Source of the DNA: Deltaproteobacteria bacterium
GTDB lineage: Bacteria; Myxococcota_A; UBA9160; UBA4427
DNA: 64,000 nucleotides
NCBI GenBank assembly: GCA_029261835.1
Contig: JAJDAO010000069.1
Span: forward strand, 124,001 to 188,000
Direction of reading: 5' to 3'
Shown: piece by piece, positions 46,128 through 59,325 of the stretch
Numbering within the stretch: position 1 is the first letter of the stretch
Layout: each line of letters starts with the position of its first letter
Notes under the pieces: generated by a model
The model's database searches: none
Told to the model about the DNA's origin: nothing
Seen by the model: the letters and a program-made list of their open reading frames with translations, nothing else
Position numbers and translations under genes: made by a program

Positions 46128-46496
46128 TCAGCTCTCCTTTTCGAGGATCTTCTGGATCGTGGCAACCACGTTGTCGGGCTTGAAAGGTTTGACGATGAAG
46201 TCCCGAGCACCGGCCTGGAGCGCCTCCATGACCAACGTCTCCTGGCCCAGCGCACTGCACATCACGATGCAGGCGTCGGGATGCTTCGCCAGGATCCCCT
46301 TGACCGCATCGATTCCCGAGCGCTTGGGCATGACGATGTCCATGGTTACGAGGTCGGGCTGGAGCTCCTCGTACTGCTCCACTGCCTCGATGCCATTGGT
46401 CGCCTCGCCTACGACCGAGTGGCCCTCGGGCTCGATGATCTCGCGGATCATCTGCCGCATGAAAGATGCGTCGTCTGCAATCAGAACTCGCGCCAT
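46128..46496 (-). CDS. cheY: Chemotaxis response regulator CheY
   Basis: A 122-residue single receiver domain. The acid pair is LIADDASFMRQM, the phosphorylated Asp is in LVTMDIVMPKRSG (about residue 53), the Thr/Ser is in VMCSALGQ and the Lys is in FIVKPFKPD. It would carry the signal from CheA to a motor or other output. ATG at 46496 follows GGGGAGAG. Its stop overlaps the ribosome site of cheA. Confidence 0.95.
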   Translation of the reverse strand: MARVLIADDASFMRQMIREIIEPEGHSVVGEATNGIEAVEQYEELQPDLVTMDIVMPKRSGIDAVKGILAKHPDACIVMCSALGQETLVMEALQAGARDFIVKPFKPDNVVATIQKILEKES

Positions 46497-46526
46497 GTGG
46501 TCTCTCCCCTCGTTTCAGCGCACCCT

Positions 46527-47036
46527 CTAGTCGACGGCGCGCTCGATGATCTCCTCCGCCCGCGCCACCAATCGACGCGGATCCAGAACACTGACGACCC
46601 GCCCGTCCACCGGCCGCCGTTCTACCACGACGCTCTGCGAGCGGTTTGGCTTGGCCCGGCCGTCGACGAGCCCGAGCACGCGATCGACCGGCATGCCCAG
46701 CCGAGCCGACTCGATAGAGCGATCCGACACGACGAGCACCTGCGCCTTCAGGATCGACGGCCCCCCTGCGTCGGCGGCGACGTCCTCGGCGACCGGCGAC
46801 GTACCGTCGGGCTCCGTGCCCTCCAGCAGAGGACTGCTGGCCACGAGAGGCAGTGCATCACCGTGCCAGTTCATCACGGCGGCGAGATCCTGCGGCAACC
46901 CGGGCACACACGTGGCGCGATCGGCTTCGACGACCTCCAGCACGGCGGCGATCGGCAGAGCGTACGCAGCGCCGGCGACTTCGAAGGTGAGCAACCGGTC
47001 ACCACTCGGCACGAAGGCTGAGGCCGACTTCGTCAC
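46527..47036 (-). CDS. cheW: Chemotaxis coupling protein CheW
   Basis: A 169-residue Che[25 protein letters not shown] begins the double-barrel fold and [14 protein letters not shown] is a conserved second-half element. An acidic loop of about 25 residues ([20 protein letters not shown]) is inserted in the middle. Bridges receptor and CheA. The GTG at 47036 overlaps the mcp stop. Confidence 0.88.
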   Translation of the reverse strand: MTKSASAFVPSGDRLLTFEVAGAAYALPIAAVLEVVEADRATCVPGLPQDLAAVMNWHGDALPLVASSPLLEGTEPDGTSPVAEDVAADAGGPSILKAQVLVVSDRSIESARLGMPVDRVLGLVDGRAKPNRSQSVVVERRPVDGRVVSVLDPRRLVARAEEIIERAVD

Positions 47037-48400
47037 ACGTCCCCCTCCTGCCCACCGGGCATCGACCTTGCCTCGGCGCTCGCGTTCTGCTCGGCGACGC
47101 GAAAGTTTCGCAGACCGTCGTGCAGCTCTTGCGAGAGATTGGCCAGAGCCTTGGAACGATCGGCGATGGTGGCGACGCTCGAGAGCTGTTCATCCGCGGT
47201 ATGCGACACCTGCTCGATGGCCGTGCCGTTGCGGGCAGCGACCTTGGCAATCTCACTCATGGCGGCGACCATGCTGTCCGCATGCAGAGCGTGGCTATCG
47301 GCGCCGTGAAAGATCTCCTCCGAGCGTGCGGCAGCCTCCCCCACGGCCATGCTGATCTGCTCCAGCGAAGAAGCGATGGTGTTGACATCCTCTCGGCCTT
47401 CGCCGATCACCTGGCTGGACTGCCGCATCTCATCCGCCACGTCATTGGTGTCAGCTTGAATCTCGTGGACCAGTGCGGAGATCTCGTCGGCGCTGCGCCC
47501 CGCACTCTCGGAGAGCTTGCGAATCTCGTCCGCCACGACAGAGAAGCCGCGCCCCGCCTCGCCCGCACGAGCGGCTTCGATCGAAGCGTTGAGCGAGAGC
47601 AGGTTCGTGCGATGCGCGACGCTCGTGATGATCTCGGTGATCTGATGGACATGCCGAGTCTTGGCCTCGAGATCGAAGACTTTGTTGCCCGTCATCTCGA
47701 CGCGCTCGAAGACACTGCGCATCTTCTCGATCGCAAGTCGTGCCACTCCGACGCCCGTCCCGGCCTTTTGATTCGCCTCTGCCGCAAAGCCGAATGCCTC
47801 ACGTGCGCGACCGGCGTTGAGCTCGATCTGCGACGAGATCTCTTGGATCTGGCTCGTAGCACTGTCGATCAGTGCCTGCTGTTGCTCGACGCTCACCGCC
47901 ACATCCGTCATGGTGGTGGAGATCCCCTCGTTGCCACTGCGTACGGCATCGATGGATTCCTTGAGGTCGCGAGCGGCCGAAGTGACTGAGGCGGCCGTGT
48001 TCTGCACGTGGGACACGAGTACACGTAGGTGTTCGAGCATTCCGGCGACGCTCTTGACGAGGGCGTCCGTCTCGTCCGGCCAGTAGGAACGCGGCGTCGG
48101 CTCGATGTTGGCGCTGAGGTCGCCCTCTCGAATCTGCTCGGTCACCTCACGCAGCCGCTCGAAGTTGCCCCCGAGCACCTGGGAGAGGAAGAAGCCGATC
48201 CCGCCACCGACACCCAAGGCGACGAACAACGAGCCCCAGGTTGGGAAGTCCACGCCCTGGCCTCGAAGCAACAGGGGCACGCCGAAGGTGGCCCCCGCCA
48301 CGACGAGAGATCCCAAGACGAATTTGGTCGTCAGACTGATTCGCACCCTCGGTCTATCGGCCCGGCGCGACCGCAGCTTGATCGCGGCGAGAGCGCGCAA
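47033..48400 (-). CDS. Methyl-accepting chemotaxis protein without sensory domain
   Basis: A 455-residue receptor. Two adjacent membrane segments ([19 protein letters not shown] and [20 protein letters not shown]) are joined by fewer than ten residues, so there is almost no periplasmic sensor. A HAMP region follows ([20 protein letters not shown]), then the signalling hairpin tip [41 protein letters not shown]. It may sense from the membrane or cytoplasm. TTG at 48400 is one start choice; GTG at 48346 is the other. Confidence 0.9.
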   Translation of the reverse strand: MRALAAIKLRSRRADRPRVRISLTTKFVLGSLVVAGATFGVPLLLRGQGVDFPTWGSLFVALGVGGGIGFFLSQVLGGNFERLREVTEQIREGDLSANIEPTPRSYWPDETDALVKSVAGMLEHLRVLVSHVQNTAASVTSAARDLKESIDAVRSGNEGISTTMTDVAVSVEQQQALIDSATSQIQEISSQIELNAGRAREAFGFAAEANQKAGTGVGVARLAIEKMRSVFERVEMTGNKVFDLEAKTRHVHQITEIITSVAHRTNLLSLNASIEAARAGEAGRGFSVVADEIRKLSESAGRSADEISALVHEIQADTNDVADEMRQSSQVIGEGREDVNTIASSLEQISMAVGEAAARSEEIFHGADSHALHADSMVAAMSEIAKVAARNGTAIEQVSHTADEQLSSVATIADRSKALANLSQELHDGLRNFRVAEQNASAEARSMPGGQEGDV

Positions 48401-48445
48401 ACCGCCGGATTTGACGCCTTTTTTCCCTGCTGAGCGACGGCGCGA

Positions 48446-49408
48446 TTAGAAGTGTCGCCAGCCGCCACCGGAGGGTAGGCCGTGCAGTCCGGCGTCCCGC
48501 GTGACGCGGCCGATTTCGGTCACGCGGACCGCCAGGCGGCGGTTCAGGGTGGCGGCGTCCAGGCTCCGGCGGGTCCACCCGCGCAGGCTGAAGAGCAATT
48601 CGTAGTCCTCGCCCCCCGCCAAGGCCAGCTGTTGGGGCTCGAGGCCCAGCTCCCGGCAGCCTCGCCTGAAGCCCCGTGGGAGTGGCAGCCGGGCTGGATC
48701 GATCTCGGCGCCGACGCCGCTGGCCGCCAACAGGTGAGCGAGGTCGGCGGCCAGGCCGTCCGAAATGTCGATGCACCCCCCCCTGCCCCGCAGCGCCGCC
48801 AGCGCCCGACCGACCCGAAGACGCGGCACCGGCACCCGGCGAATGGCACCCGCGCCGCGCTCCGCCCGTGCCAGCGAGAGCGCCGAGGCCCCAAGCGTGC
48901 CGGTGACGAAGAGGCGATCTCCCGCGCGCAGCGCGTCGCGCCGCAGCGCTCGCCCGCGAGCCACTCCTCCCAGCACGCTGATCACGAGGCTCGTCTGTTG
49001 GGCTCGGGCCAGGTTGCCCCCCACCAGCGGGCAGTCGTACTGCCGCGCCTCCGCGAGAAGGCCCGCGAGCAGACCGTCGACCCGCTGTAGCGGCAGGGTG
49101 CCCGGCGCCGAGAGCGCCAGCGTGAAGCCGAGCGGTCTGGCCCCCATGGCGGCCAGGTCCGAGAGGTTCGCAACGAGCGCCCGCCGTCCCAGCGTACGCG
49201 GTGCCTGGGTCGACCAGCGAAAGTGCACGTCCTCCACCATGGCATCGCTGCTAACGACCAGGTCCTCACCGGGGCGCGGCCGCACGACCGCCGCATCGTC
49301 GCCGATCCCGATCACGACCCGAGAGGCGGATTGGCGGCGCGCGAGACGGGCGATCCGCTCGATCAGGCCGAACTCACCCAACTCCGAGAGCTGCCCCATA
49401 CCCGGCAC
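48446..49408 (-). CDS. thiL: Thiamine-monophosphate kinase
   Basis: A 320-residue ATP-dependent kinase that makes thiamine pyrophosphate from thiamine phosphate. The family start SELGEFGLIERIARL and IGIGDDAAVV, the Mg loops SSDAMVEDVHFRW and the C-terminal GGEDYELLFSL are all present, with ISDGLAADLAHLL (Asp pair). It lies between mcp and lon on the same strand, with no thi neighbours. GTG at 49408 (or ATG at 49399) starts it. Confidence 0.94.
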   Translation of the reverse strand: MPGMGQLSELGEFGLIERIARLARRQSASRVVIGIGDDAAVVRPRPGEDLVVSSDAMVEDVHFRWSTQAPRTLGRRALVANLSDLAAMGARPLGFTLALSAPGTLPLQRVDGLLAGLLAEARQYDCPLVGGNLARAQQTSLVISVLGGVARGRALRRDALRAGDRLFVTGTLGASALSLARAERGAGAIRRVPVPRLRVGRALAALRGRGGCIDISDGLAADLAHLLAASGVGAEIDPARLPLPRGFRRGCRELGLEPQQLALAGGEDYELLFSLRGWTRRSLDAATLNRRLAVRVTEIGRVTRDAGLHGLPSGGGWRHF

Positions 49409-49508
49409 GATAGGCGGTCGCCTGCCGGGGGTTCAAGGAAGCCGTCACGCCGCCTCCAGCGGGGATGGATGGGCGGCGGGACGCGCTGCCCAGTCTTGGG
49501 TCAGGCTC

Positions 49509-51920
<2,412 letters not shown>

Positions 51921-52019
51921 GAAGCCGTTTTTCGACGCGGCGATGGACTGACTTTAGGAGCAGGGGGAGAGTCCCAGACGCCAGGATTCCGGCAGAACAC
52001 GTATGTAACACGCAGCTTG

Positions 52020-54194
52020 TTAGTCGAGACCGATGATCCCACGGCGCTTGACGCCGAGCAGGAAAGGGCGTTTGCTCGCGTTCCCATCCGGCAGCATGCT
52101 AATCACGCCCGAAACACCGGGATACCCACGAACACGCAGGATTCCATCGCGCACTTGCGGACGCGAGTTGCGTCTTGCTGCGATCTGCATCACGACCAGA
52201 TTCGCCGCATCGAAGGCATGGGCAGCGAATACGCCGGGGTCGCTCCCGAATCGCAGCCGGTAGGCTTCGACAAAAGAGCGCACGAACTCGAATTCGCTCT
52301 CCAAGTGAAAGGACGTCGAGATCACCGCGCCTCTGACGTGCTTGCGGGCAATTCTCACCAGATCGGGATGATTCCACTCGCTCGATCCGAGCAACTGAAT
52401 GTCTTCTATTTCGTGAAAGGCCAGCTGGGGCGCGATCAGCTGAATCTTCTCGTGCGAGTCCGGAATGAACAGGGCATCGAAGTCGACGAGCGGGGGCAAG
52501 AGCTCCCGCTCGGGTCCGTAGAGCGAATACAGCACCTGGCGCAGCAAGGCAGCCTGCTCGGGCTCGAGGCGCCGCCCCCGACGAATCGCATCGGCGCGTT
52601 CCTGCAGCGCGACTCGCTCTCGGTCGGTGAGCAGCGAGTAGCCGATCATGCTGCGAATTGGCTCGCTGAAATCGGTCGCATCCGGCTCGTAGCTGGCCGT
52701 GGCGACCATCTTGCCGTCGCGTTCGAGTACGGCCTCCCAGTAGCGCTTGCGCATTCCGCGTCCGTAGCGGCTCTTCGGGTAGAGCACCGCGAAGCGCTCG
52801 GCCCCGAGCACGTCGACCGCGTAGTCGACCAGAAAGCCCACTTCGTCATCGGGCACCGTGCGCAGTCGGTAGACGTAGTCGCGTCCGGTCGAGATCTGCT
52901 CTCTGTTGGAGAGGGTGAGGAGCGGAACCCGCAGGCTCTGCGCCTCCTGCGCCGCCGCCTCCGACTCGGCCGAGAAGATCGGCCCGACGATCGCCGACAC
53001 CTCATCGTCACCCGCCAGCCCGCGCACCGCGGCAACCGCGCGTGCGGCATCGCCTCGCGTGTCGCGAACGACAAGGCGCAGACCGGGCGCAGTGGGCGCA
53101 TTCGCCTCAGACGCCAACGGAACCGGCGGCTCGACCGGCTTCAGCTGCGGACTGACGGGGGGGGGCGGCGGCAGCTCGGCGTCGAAGACGCCGGCCGCGA
53201 GCAGCACGCCACGCAGGCTCTCCTCGCCGAACGAGGCGAAGCGACCGGACAGCGGCAACACAACGCCGATCGTGCCCACGGCGCCGTCGAGCGCAGGCCG
53301 CACGAAGGCCATCGCCTCGCGGAATGTCGGTAGTGGATCTCCCGCCTCGATCGGTCCCTCGAGCAGCCCGAGACGACGCTGCAGACTGGCCAGCCACTCT
53401 CGATCAGCCGCCGAGAGGTCGTGCCGCTCTGCCTCATTCAGCAGCGAGCTGGCGTGCTCGAAATCGCCCACCTCGAATGATCGCTCGGCGAGCATCAGAC
53501 GCGCGGCCGCCGCGGGGACCCGCGCGCGCAGCCCGGCCACGGCCCGCTCGAGCTCCTGGCGCGACATTCTCTGCAAGAGCGCATCGATCTCACCGTCGAC
53601 CTGCTTCAGGCCGCTGCGCGCACGGGCTCCGGCAGCGGAATCGGGCTGCGACGCCAGCGCTTCGAGCTCCGCCTGCACCAGCCGGCGAAGCTGCGCCAGG
53701 TGACCGAGCCGCTCGACCGGGTCCTCCGAGAGATCGGCCAAGAGGCGGTACATTGCACGCCGTTGGCGGTCGCGAAGCCGGCTCGCCCGCACGCGCTCGA
53801 CCAGCTCCAGTGCTTTCTCGCGGTCGCCCCGCTCGCTCTCCCAACGCGCCAAACGCAACCGAACCGAGTCGATTCGGTCGCCACCCGGGTGCTCGTCCAC
53901 GACGTAGTAGAGCCAACGAAAGGCGTCCTCGGTCCGCCCGTCCTCGAAGGCGAGGCGCGCCAGGCGCTCGGCCGCATCATCGGCCAGTTCGCTCTCGGGC
54001 CAGGCCTGCAGAAACGACTCGAGGCCCTCTCCGGCGCCCACACGGTCATCTGGAATCTGCGAGAGCGCGGCCTCGTAGGCCTGCCACTCCTCGTTGCTCA
54101 CGCGCCGCAGCAAGCCCGCCGGCCCGGCACAGGCCGACAGCAACAAGAAACCAGCCAAGCCCAACAGAGGGATGAGAGGCGAGCGCCCAGGCAT
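52020..54194 (-). CDS. LpoA-like lipoprotein with periplasmic-binding fold
   Basis: A 724-residue lipoprotein. The signal peptide ends in the lipobox LLLSACAG (Cys about residue 22). Residues 30-300 hold TPR-like helical repeats (ALEFLERVRAS-like patterns), and the last 400 form a type-1 periplasmic-binding domain (IGVVLPLSGRFASFGEESLRGVLLAAG ... SAIVGPIFSAESEAAAQEAQSLRVPLLTLSNREQI). This build is that of LpoA/penicillin-binding-protein activators and related branched-chain-type receptors. Exact role unknown. It sits between dnaJ and lon. Confidence 0.82.
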   Translation of the reverse strand: MPGRSPLIPLLGLAGFLLLSACAGPAGLLRRVSNEEWQAYEAALSQIPDDRVGAGEGLESFLQAWPESELADDAAERLARLAFEDGRTEDAFRWLYYVVDEHPGGDRIDSVRLRLARWESERGDREKALELVERVRASRLRDRQRRAMYRLLADLSEDPVERLGHLAQLRRLVQAELEALASQPDSAAGARARSGLKQVDGEIDALLQRMSRQELERAVAGLRARVPAAAARLMLAERSFEVGDFEHASSLLNEAERHDLSAADREWLASLQRRLGLLEGPIEAGDPLPTFREAMAFVRPALDGAVGTIGVVLPLSGRFASFGEESLRGVLLAAGVFDAELPPPPPVSPQLKPVEPPVPLASEANAPTAPGLRLVVRDTRGDAARAVAAVRGLAGDDEVSAIVGPIFSAESEAAAQEAQSLRVPLLTLSNREQISTGRDYVYRLRTVPDDEVGFLVDYAVDVLGAERFAVLYPKSRYGRGMRKRYWEAVLERDGKMVATASYEPDATDFSEPIRSMIGYSLLTDRERVALQERADAIRRGRRLEPEQAALLRQVLYSLYGPERELLPPLVDFDALFIPDSHEKIQLIAPQLAFHEIEDIQLLGSSEWNHPDLVRIARKHVRGAVISTSFHLESEFEFVRSFVEAYRLRFGSDPGVFAAHAFDAANLVVMQIAARRNSRPQVRDGILRVRGYPGVSGVISMLPDGNASKRPFLLGVKRRGIIGLD

Positions 54195-54196
54195 CG

Positions 54197-55342
54197 TCAG
54201 TCGAAGAAATCCCGCAGCTTGTCGATGAAGGTCTTGTGGACCGGCGACACCTCTGTGCCGCTCTCCCTGGCGAAGTCCTCGAGCAGCTCGCGCTGTCGAG
54301 CCGTAAGCCTGCTCGGTACCTCGACGAAGATGCGCACGTAGAGATCGCCCCGCATTCGGTGGAGTTGCTCGACATCGAGCCGGGGCTGCAGCGGCGGCAG
54401 GCCCTTACTCCGTAGACGTAGGACCTTACCCGACTGCGTGCCTTCGGGAAGGCTCATCTTCACCTTGCCCTCCAGCGTCGGGACCTCGATCTCCGCACCG
54501 AGCGCCGCTTGGGTAAACGTCACAGGGACCTCGCAGTGCAGGTCGGTGCCATCGCGCTCGAAGAGCGGGTGCGGAGTCTGCGAGATAACGACGTACAGGT
54601 CGCCCGACTGGCCGCCGGCGATCCCCGCCTCGCCCTCACCCACCAGGCGCAGTCTGGCCCCGTCGTCGACACCGGCGGGCACGCGCACCTGGATGGTCTG
54701 CTGCCCCTCCACCCGCCCGCCTCCGCGGCACTGTGGGCAGTGATTGCGAATCACCTCCCCAGCGCCGCCGCAGACATCGCACGGACGGTTCACACGGAAG
54801 AAGCCCTGCTGGAAGACGAGCTGCCCCGCTCCTCGACAACGCGAGCAGGCCTCCGGCTGGCTGCCCGGAGCGGCGCCGCTGCCCGAGCAGGTCTCGCAGG
54901 GGCGCATCTTGGGAATCTTGATGCTCGGCTCTACTCCGGTGAGAACCTGCTGCAGATCGAGCTCGAGGTTGTAACGGAGATCCGCCCCGCGCTGGCCGCG
55001 CCCGCGGCGGCGACCGCCGCGACTCGCACCACCGAAGATGTCGCCGAATAGATCGCTGAACAGATCGCTGAAGCTCCCCAGATCGCCGAAATCCGCACCG
55101 GCAGCGCCGCCGGAGCCCCCGAGGCCAGCGAAGCCGAAGCGATCGTAGCGAGACCTCTTCTCGGGATCGAAGAGCACGGAGTAGGCCTCGGAGACCTGCT
55201 TGAACGTCTCCTCAGCGACCGCGTCGTCGGGATTGCGATCGGGGTGACACTCCAGCGCCAGCTTGCGATAGGCCTTCTTGAGCTCCGCCTCCGATACGTC
55301 GCGGGGGACGCCGAGCACCTCGTAGTAGTCGCGCTTGCTCAA
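54197..55342 (-). CDS. dnaJ: Chaperone DnaJ
   Basis: A 381-residue DnaJ. The J domain has [37 protein letters not shown] (HPD present), then a Gly/Phe-rich region ([23 protein letters not shown]), four CxxCxGxG zinc motifs ([32 protein letters not shown]) and the client domain. Stimulates DnaK ATPase. TTG at 55342 is the start. It follows dnaK by 132 bp, a gap that holds a hairpin. Confidence 0.96.
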   Translation of the reverse strand: MSKRDYYEVLGVPRDVSEAELKKAYRKLALECHPDRNPDDAVAEETFKQVSEAYSVLFDPEKRSRYDRFGFAGLGGSGGAAGADFGDLGSFSDLFSDLFGDIFGGASRGGRRRGRGQRGADLRYNLELDLQQVLTGVEPSIKIPKMRPCETCSGSGAAPGSQPEACSRCRGAGQLVFQQGFFRVNRPCDVCGGAGEVIRNHCPQCRGGGRVEGQQTIQVRVPAGVDDGARLRLVGEGEAGIAGGQSGDLYVVISQTPHPLFERDGTDLHCEVPVTFTQAALGAEIEVPTLEGKVKMSLPEGTQSGKVLRLRSKGLPPLQPRLDVEQLHRMRGDLYVRIFVEVPSRLTARQRELLEDFARESGTEVSPVHKTFIDKLRDFFD

Positions 55343-55364
55343 ATCTCAGCCCCGATTCGCCGGC

Positions 55365-55386
55365 GTTTCGCATCGCTTTGCGAAAC
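55365..55386 (-). other. Hairpin in the dnaK-dnaJ gap
   Basis: An 8-bp perfect stem (55365-55372 and 55379-55386, arms TGCGAAAC and GTTTCGCA) with a 6-nt loop, 22 bp before dnaJ. It could be a processing, attenuation or Rho-assisted site that lowers dnaJ expression relative to dnaK. Confidence 0.4.
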
Positions 55387-55474
55387 CGACAGCGGCCGCG
55401 GTGCGAGACATCGGCTACGCCTAGACACCCGGATGGGCGGTGTCAAGCGGCCGATAGCCAAGACGGAAGAAGAC

Positions 55475-57298
55475 TCAGCCGCCCTCTTCCCCACCCAGCG
55501 CGGCGTAGAGTTTCTCGGTCATTTGGTAGGTGAGGGCCGACAGCTCGTCAACGGCGGTTCGGAGTTCTACCGCGTCTTCGCCCTCGGCCTTCTCGCGGGT
55601 GGTAACCAGCGCCTTCTTGATGGCCTCGCGATCTTCCTCATCGACATCCTCGGCGAACTCCTCGAGCGTCTTCTCGGTGGAGTAGACCAGCCCTTCGGCC
55701 CTGTTTCGCAGGTCGATCAGCTCGCGCAGCGCCGAGTCGGCGGCGGCGTTCTTCTCCGCCTCCTCGACCAGGGTTTGCACCTCTTCCTCGCTGAGGCCAC
55801 TGGAGGCGGCGACCTCGATACTCTGCGACTTGCCCGTACCGAGGTCCTTGGCCGAGACGTTGACCACGCCGTCGGTATCGATCACGAAAGCGACCTCGAT
55901 CTGGGGCACGCCCCGGGGAGCCGGGGGGATGCCCACGAGCTCGAAGCGCCCGAGCGTCATGTTATCGCTGGCCAGCTCGCGTTCGCCCTGTAGGACGTGG
56001 ATCCGTACGACGTCCTGGCCATCTTCGGTGGTGGAGAAGGTCTGACTCTTGGTCGCCGGAATCGTCGTGTTCTTCTCGATGATCTTGGTGAAGACACCGC
56101 CTTGGGTCTCGACACCAAGCGAGAGGGGCGTGACGTCGAGCAGCAAGACATCCTCGACCTCACCTTTGAGTACGCCGCCCTGAATGGCGGCGCCCACCGC
56201 CACCACTTCGTCGGGATTCACGCCCTTGTTGGGCTCGCGACCGAAGATCTCCACGACCTTCTTGTGAACTCGCGGCATGCGTGTCATGCCGCCGACCAGG
56301 ATCACGTCATCGATTCCGTCGGCCATCAGACCGGCGTCTTCGAGTGCGGTACGGCACGGCCCCTCGAGTCGCTCGATCAAGTCTGCGACGAGCTCTTCGA
56401 GCTGATCGCGCGTCAGCGTCATCGCGAGGTGCTTCGGGCCGGAGTCATCCGAGCTGATGAAGGGCAGGTTCACGTCGGTCTCGGTCGCGGAGGAGAGCTC
56501 GTGCTTGGCGCGCTCCGCCGCCTCCTTGAGGCGCTGGAGCGCCATTGCGTCCTGGCGCAGATTGATGCTGTGCTCCGCTTCGAAGTCGGCAGCCATGTAC
56601 TCGACGATCACGTTGTCGAAATCCTCACCGCCGAGATAGGTGTCGCCGTTGGTGCTCAGCACTTGAAAGACACCATCGCCGATCTCGAGTATCGAGACAT
56701 CGAACGTGCCTCCGCCCAGGTCGAAGACCGCCACCTTCTTGTCTTCGTGCTCGTTGATCCCGTAGGCCAGAGCGGCAGCTGTGGGCTCGTTGATGATGCG
56801 CAGGACATTCAAGCCGGCGACCTTGCCCGCTTCCTTGGTCGCCTGACGTTGGGCGTCGTTGAAGTAGGCGGGGACGGTCAACACCACGTCTTCGACCGGC
56901 TCGCCGAGGAAGTCCGCGGCCGTATCCTTCAACTTCGCCAGCACCATGGCCGACATCTCCTGCGGAGAGCACTGGCGATCCGCGACCTCGACCCAGGCGT
57001 CACCGTTGTCGGCCGCCACGATCGGGAACGGCGCGACCGCGGCAAAGCCCCTCACCTCCTCGGAGTCGAGCTTGCGTCCGATCAGGCGCTTGACGGCGAA
57101 GATCGTGCTCTCGGGGTTGGTCACGGCCTGGCGCTTGGCGATCTGCCCGACGAGCTTCTCGCCCGACTGCGTGAAGGCCACGATCGAGGGCGTGGTGCGA
57201 GATCCCTCGCTGTTGGCAATCACCTCTGGCTGACCAGCCGACATGAAGGCCACGCAGGAGTTCGTGGTCCCCAGGTCGATTCCAATCACCTTGCTCAT
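55475..57298 (-). CDS. dnaK: Chaperone DnaK
   Basis: A 607-residue Hsp70, slightly shorter than the E. coli protein because the acidic disordered tail is missing (ends [11 protein letters not shown]). The nucleotide domain has [36 protein letters not shown] and [16 protein letters not shown]; the linker is [15 protein letters not shown], followed by the beta-sandwich and lid. Works with DnaJ and GrpE. The ATG at 57298 gives the family start; the frame runs on to 57409 without homology. Confidence 0.97.
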   Translation of the reverse strand: MSKVIGIDLGTTNSCVAFMSAGQPEVIANSEGSRTTPSIVAFTQSGEKLVGQIAKRQAVTNPESTIFAVKRLIGRKLDSEEVRGFAAVAPFPIVAADNGDAWVEVADRQCSPQEMSAMVLAKLKDTAADFLGEPVEDVVLTVPAYFNDAQRQATKEAGKVAGLNVLRIINEPTAAALAYGINEHEDKKVAVFDLGGGTFDVSILEIGDGVFQVLSTNGDTYLGGEDFDNVIVEYMAADFEAEHSINLRQDAMALQRLKEAAERAKHELSSATETDVNLPFISSDDSGPKHLAMTLTRDQLEELVADLIERLEGPCRTALEDAGLMADGIDDVILVGGMTRMPRVHKKVVEIFGREPNKGVNPDEVVAVGAAIQGGVLKGEVEDVLLLDVTPLSLGVETQGGVFTKIIEKNTTIPATKSQTFSTTEDGQDVVRIHVLQGERELASDNMTLGRFELVGIPPAPRGVPQIEVAFVIDTDGVVNVSAKDLGTGKSQSIEVAASSGLSEEEVQTLVEEAEKNAAADSALRELIDLRNRAEGLVYSTEKTLEEFAEDVDEEDREAIKKALVTTREKAEGEDAVELRTAVDELSALTYQMTEKLYAALGGEEGG

Positions 57299-57350
57299 CT
57301 GGCAGCCGCTCCCCCGTCGACTTCGGCCCGGGGAATGACGGCCCCGGAGT

Positions 57351-58085
57351 CTATTCTTCTGCTTCTTCTTCGCTCGTCTGCTCGCCAGTCTCGCCCTCGC
57401 CCGCGGCAACCATCACCCGCGCCGGACGGAGCATGCGATCGTGGAGCAGGTAACCACGCTGTAGTACCTGGACCACCGTATTGGCTGGCAGCGAGGCTGC
57501 GGGCACCTGCCCCATCGCTTCGTGATATGTCGGATCGAAGAGCTGCTCCTCCGCTTCGATCATCTTCAGGCCGTACTTGCCGAGCGCGGCGAGTAGCTCG
57601 CGTCGCACCAGCTCGACACCCTGCAAGAGACTCTGCAAATCCGCGTCGGCGCTCTGCTCGCCATGCTCGATTGCGCGTTCCAGGTTATCGACCGCTGTCA
57701 GGAGATCCTTGACGAGATTCTGGTGGCCGTACTGGAGAGAGTCCTGACGCTCTTTCAGGCTTCGTCGGCGAAAGTTCTCGAACTCCGCCTGCAGCCGAAG
57801 ATGGCGCTCTTTCGCCTCCTCGAGATCTTTGCCACGAGCTTCGAACTCCTCCTTGAGTGATTGAAGCTCTCGGGAGAGCAGCTCGATCGTGAGCTTGTCA
57901 GGCGATCGGTCCTCGGCCCCCTCGACCTCCTCGGCCGCCTCCCGGCGGCGTTCGTCGACGGCCTCGCTCGCCTCGCGCAGCGCCGCCTCGAGTTCGTCGG
58001 TGGTCGCGATCTTCGGGCCTTCGCCCCCCTCGTCCGCGTCGGCCTTCTCGGCGCCGTTCACTGTAGCTTCGGGATCTCGTGTCAC
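57351..58085 (-). CDS. grpE: Nucleotide exchange factor GrpE
   Basis: A 244-residue GrpE. A long acidic N terminus (residues 1-75) leads to the helix [39 protein letters not shown] and the beta head region ([21 protein letters not shown] ... [25 protein letters not shown]). The C terminus is Glu-rich. GTG at 58085 overlaps the hrcA stop (GTGA). Confidence 0.95.
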   Translation of the reverse strand: MTRDPEATVNGAEKADADEGGEGPKIATTDELEAALREASEAVDERRREAAEEVEGAEDRSPDKLTIELLSRELQSLKEEFEARGKDLEEAKERHLRLQAEFENFRRRSLKERQDSLQYGHQNLVKDLLTAVDNLERAIEHGEQSADADLQSLLQGVELVRRELLAALGKYGLKMIEAEEQLFDPTYHEAMGQVPAASLPANTVVQVLQRGYLLHDRMLRPARVMVAAGEGETGEQTSEEEAEE

Positions 58086-59221
58086 GCGTTCAGCTTTTCC
58101 GTTACGAGCTGGGAGCAATAACCCACCAGCGGAATGATGCGGGCGTAGTCCATCCGACTCGGACCGATCACGCCCAGCACGCCCAGGTGATCATGCCGCG
58201 CGGCCCGCTGGTTCGTCGGGACCCCATCGAACTCGCGACCAGAGAGTGTGGCGCCACCGTAGGGAACCGCCACCAGCGCGCACTGTCTGAGACCGGGCTC
58301 CTCCAGGTCTTCACCGAGCGAGACCGAAACGGCATCTTCCTGCCCCTCCAGCACCGACGTCAGCACCTCGATCAGCCGCTCGTTGGTCTCGACCGCCGCG
58401 AAAACGCCGCGGATGCGATCGGGATCTTCGAATTCCGGCTGGCTCAACAAGGCCCGGCGGCTGGCGATCACCAACTTGGCCTCGATTGGATGAGCCGAGC
58501 TCACCACCCGCAGGCCGAGCGAGAGTGCCCGGGCGAGCAAGCGACCGGCCCGGCTGCGCAGATCCCGCAGCTCCAGCTCGAGCAACCCTCTCATCTCGGC
58601 CAGGGTATGTCCGGCCATGCGCTCGTTGAGCGTGGACGCGATGCGATCGAGCTCGGCCTGATCTCCCTGCCCCGCCTCCTCGATGACACACTGCTGAACC
58701 GGACCCATCTGCGGGACCAGTACCACCAGGACCCTGTCTCGGGCGACACGGACGAGGCTCACATGGCGCAGCTTCATGCGTTCGACGTTCGGTGCCAGGG
58801 CGAAGCCGAGCTGGCGCGTGCGTTCGGAGAGCAGCTGGGAGGCCATGTACATGATCGCCTCACCCTCGACGTCTTCGAAGGATCGCTCGAGCAGGCGTCG
58901 CTCGTAGTCGGCCAGCTCAGCCGGCCCAAGCAAGCGATCCAGGAACTGCCGCAGCCCGAGCTCCGTGGGAACGCGACCCGCCGAGGAGTGGGGCTTCTCG
59001 ATCAGGCCGAGCCGAGAGAGCTCGACCATGGTGTTTCGGATGCTGGCACTGGAGAGGGGCACCGGCAGCAGATGAGAGACCACCGCGGACGAGGCGGGAA
59101 CGGCGTCGGCCACGTAGGCTGCGACCACCGCCCGCAACACCATCTGCTGTCGCTCGCTGAGTTCGACGTCAGCCTCTGCGATGCAGGGCCGACCGCGCCT
59201 GTCCGCTCTGTCGTGGGTCAC
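58082..59221 (-). CDS. hrcA: Heat-inducible transcription repressor HrcA
   Basis: A 379-residue HrcA. The winged helix is ERQQMVLRAVVAAYVADAVPASSAVVSHLLPVPLSSASIRNTMVELSRLGLIEKPHSSAGRVPTELGLRQFL; the rest is the inserted dimerising and GAF-like parts (ending YGGATLSGREFDGVPTNQRA and LGVLGVIGPSRMDYARIIPLVGY). It normally binds CIRCE sites; the one candidate in the window is before groESL. I find no CIRCE near hrcA itself. GTG start at 59221. Confidence 0.95.
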   Translation of the reverse strand: MTHDRADRRGRPCIAEADVELSERQQMVLRAVVAAYVADAVPASSAVVSHLLPVPLSSASIRNTMVELSRLGLIEKPHSSAGRVPTELGLRQFLDRLLGPAELADYERRLLERSFEDVEGEAIMYMASQLLSERTRQLGFALAPNVERMKLRHVSLVRVARDRVLVVLVPQMGPVQQCVIEEAGQGDQAELDRIASTLNERMAGHTLAEMRGLLELELRDLRSRAGRLLARALSLGLRVVSSAHPIEAKLVIASRRALLSQPEFEDPDRIRGVFAAVETNERLIEVLTSVLEGQEDAVSVSLGEDLEEPGLRQCALVAVPYGGATLSGREFDGVPTNQRAARHDHLGVLGVIGPSRMDYARIIPLVGYCSQLVTEKLNA

Positions 59222-59325
59222 GGGAAAATCTCAATGAATTCAGGGACTCCTGTCTACCATTCGGCCGCGTGGGCGTCAATCGACAGAAGCCATCTGAGCA
59301 AACTCGGTGCGCGCCTCCGGCCCCG

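Noticed and set aside
55997..57712. A 571-residue plus-strand frame opposite dnaK and grpE.
   Set aside because: Known artefact: dnaK genes often leave a long antisense frame. The minus strand has all Hsp70 motifs.
59222..59325. Possible CIRCE or heat-shock promoter before hrcA.
   Set aside because: No half-site resembling TTAGCACTC or TTGGCA was found in this gap or before hemW.
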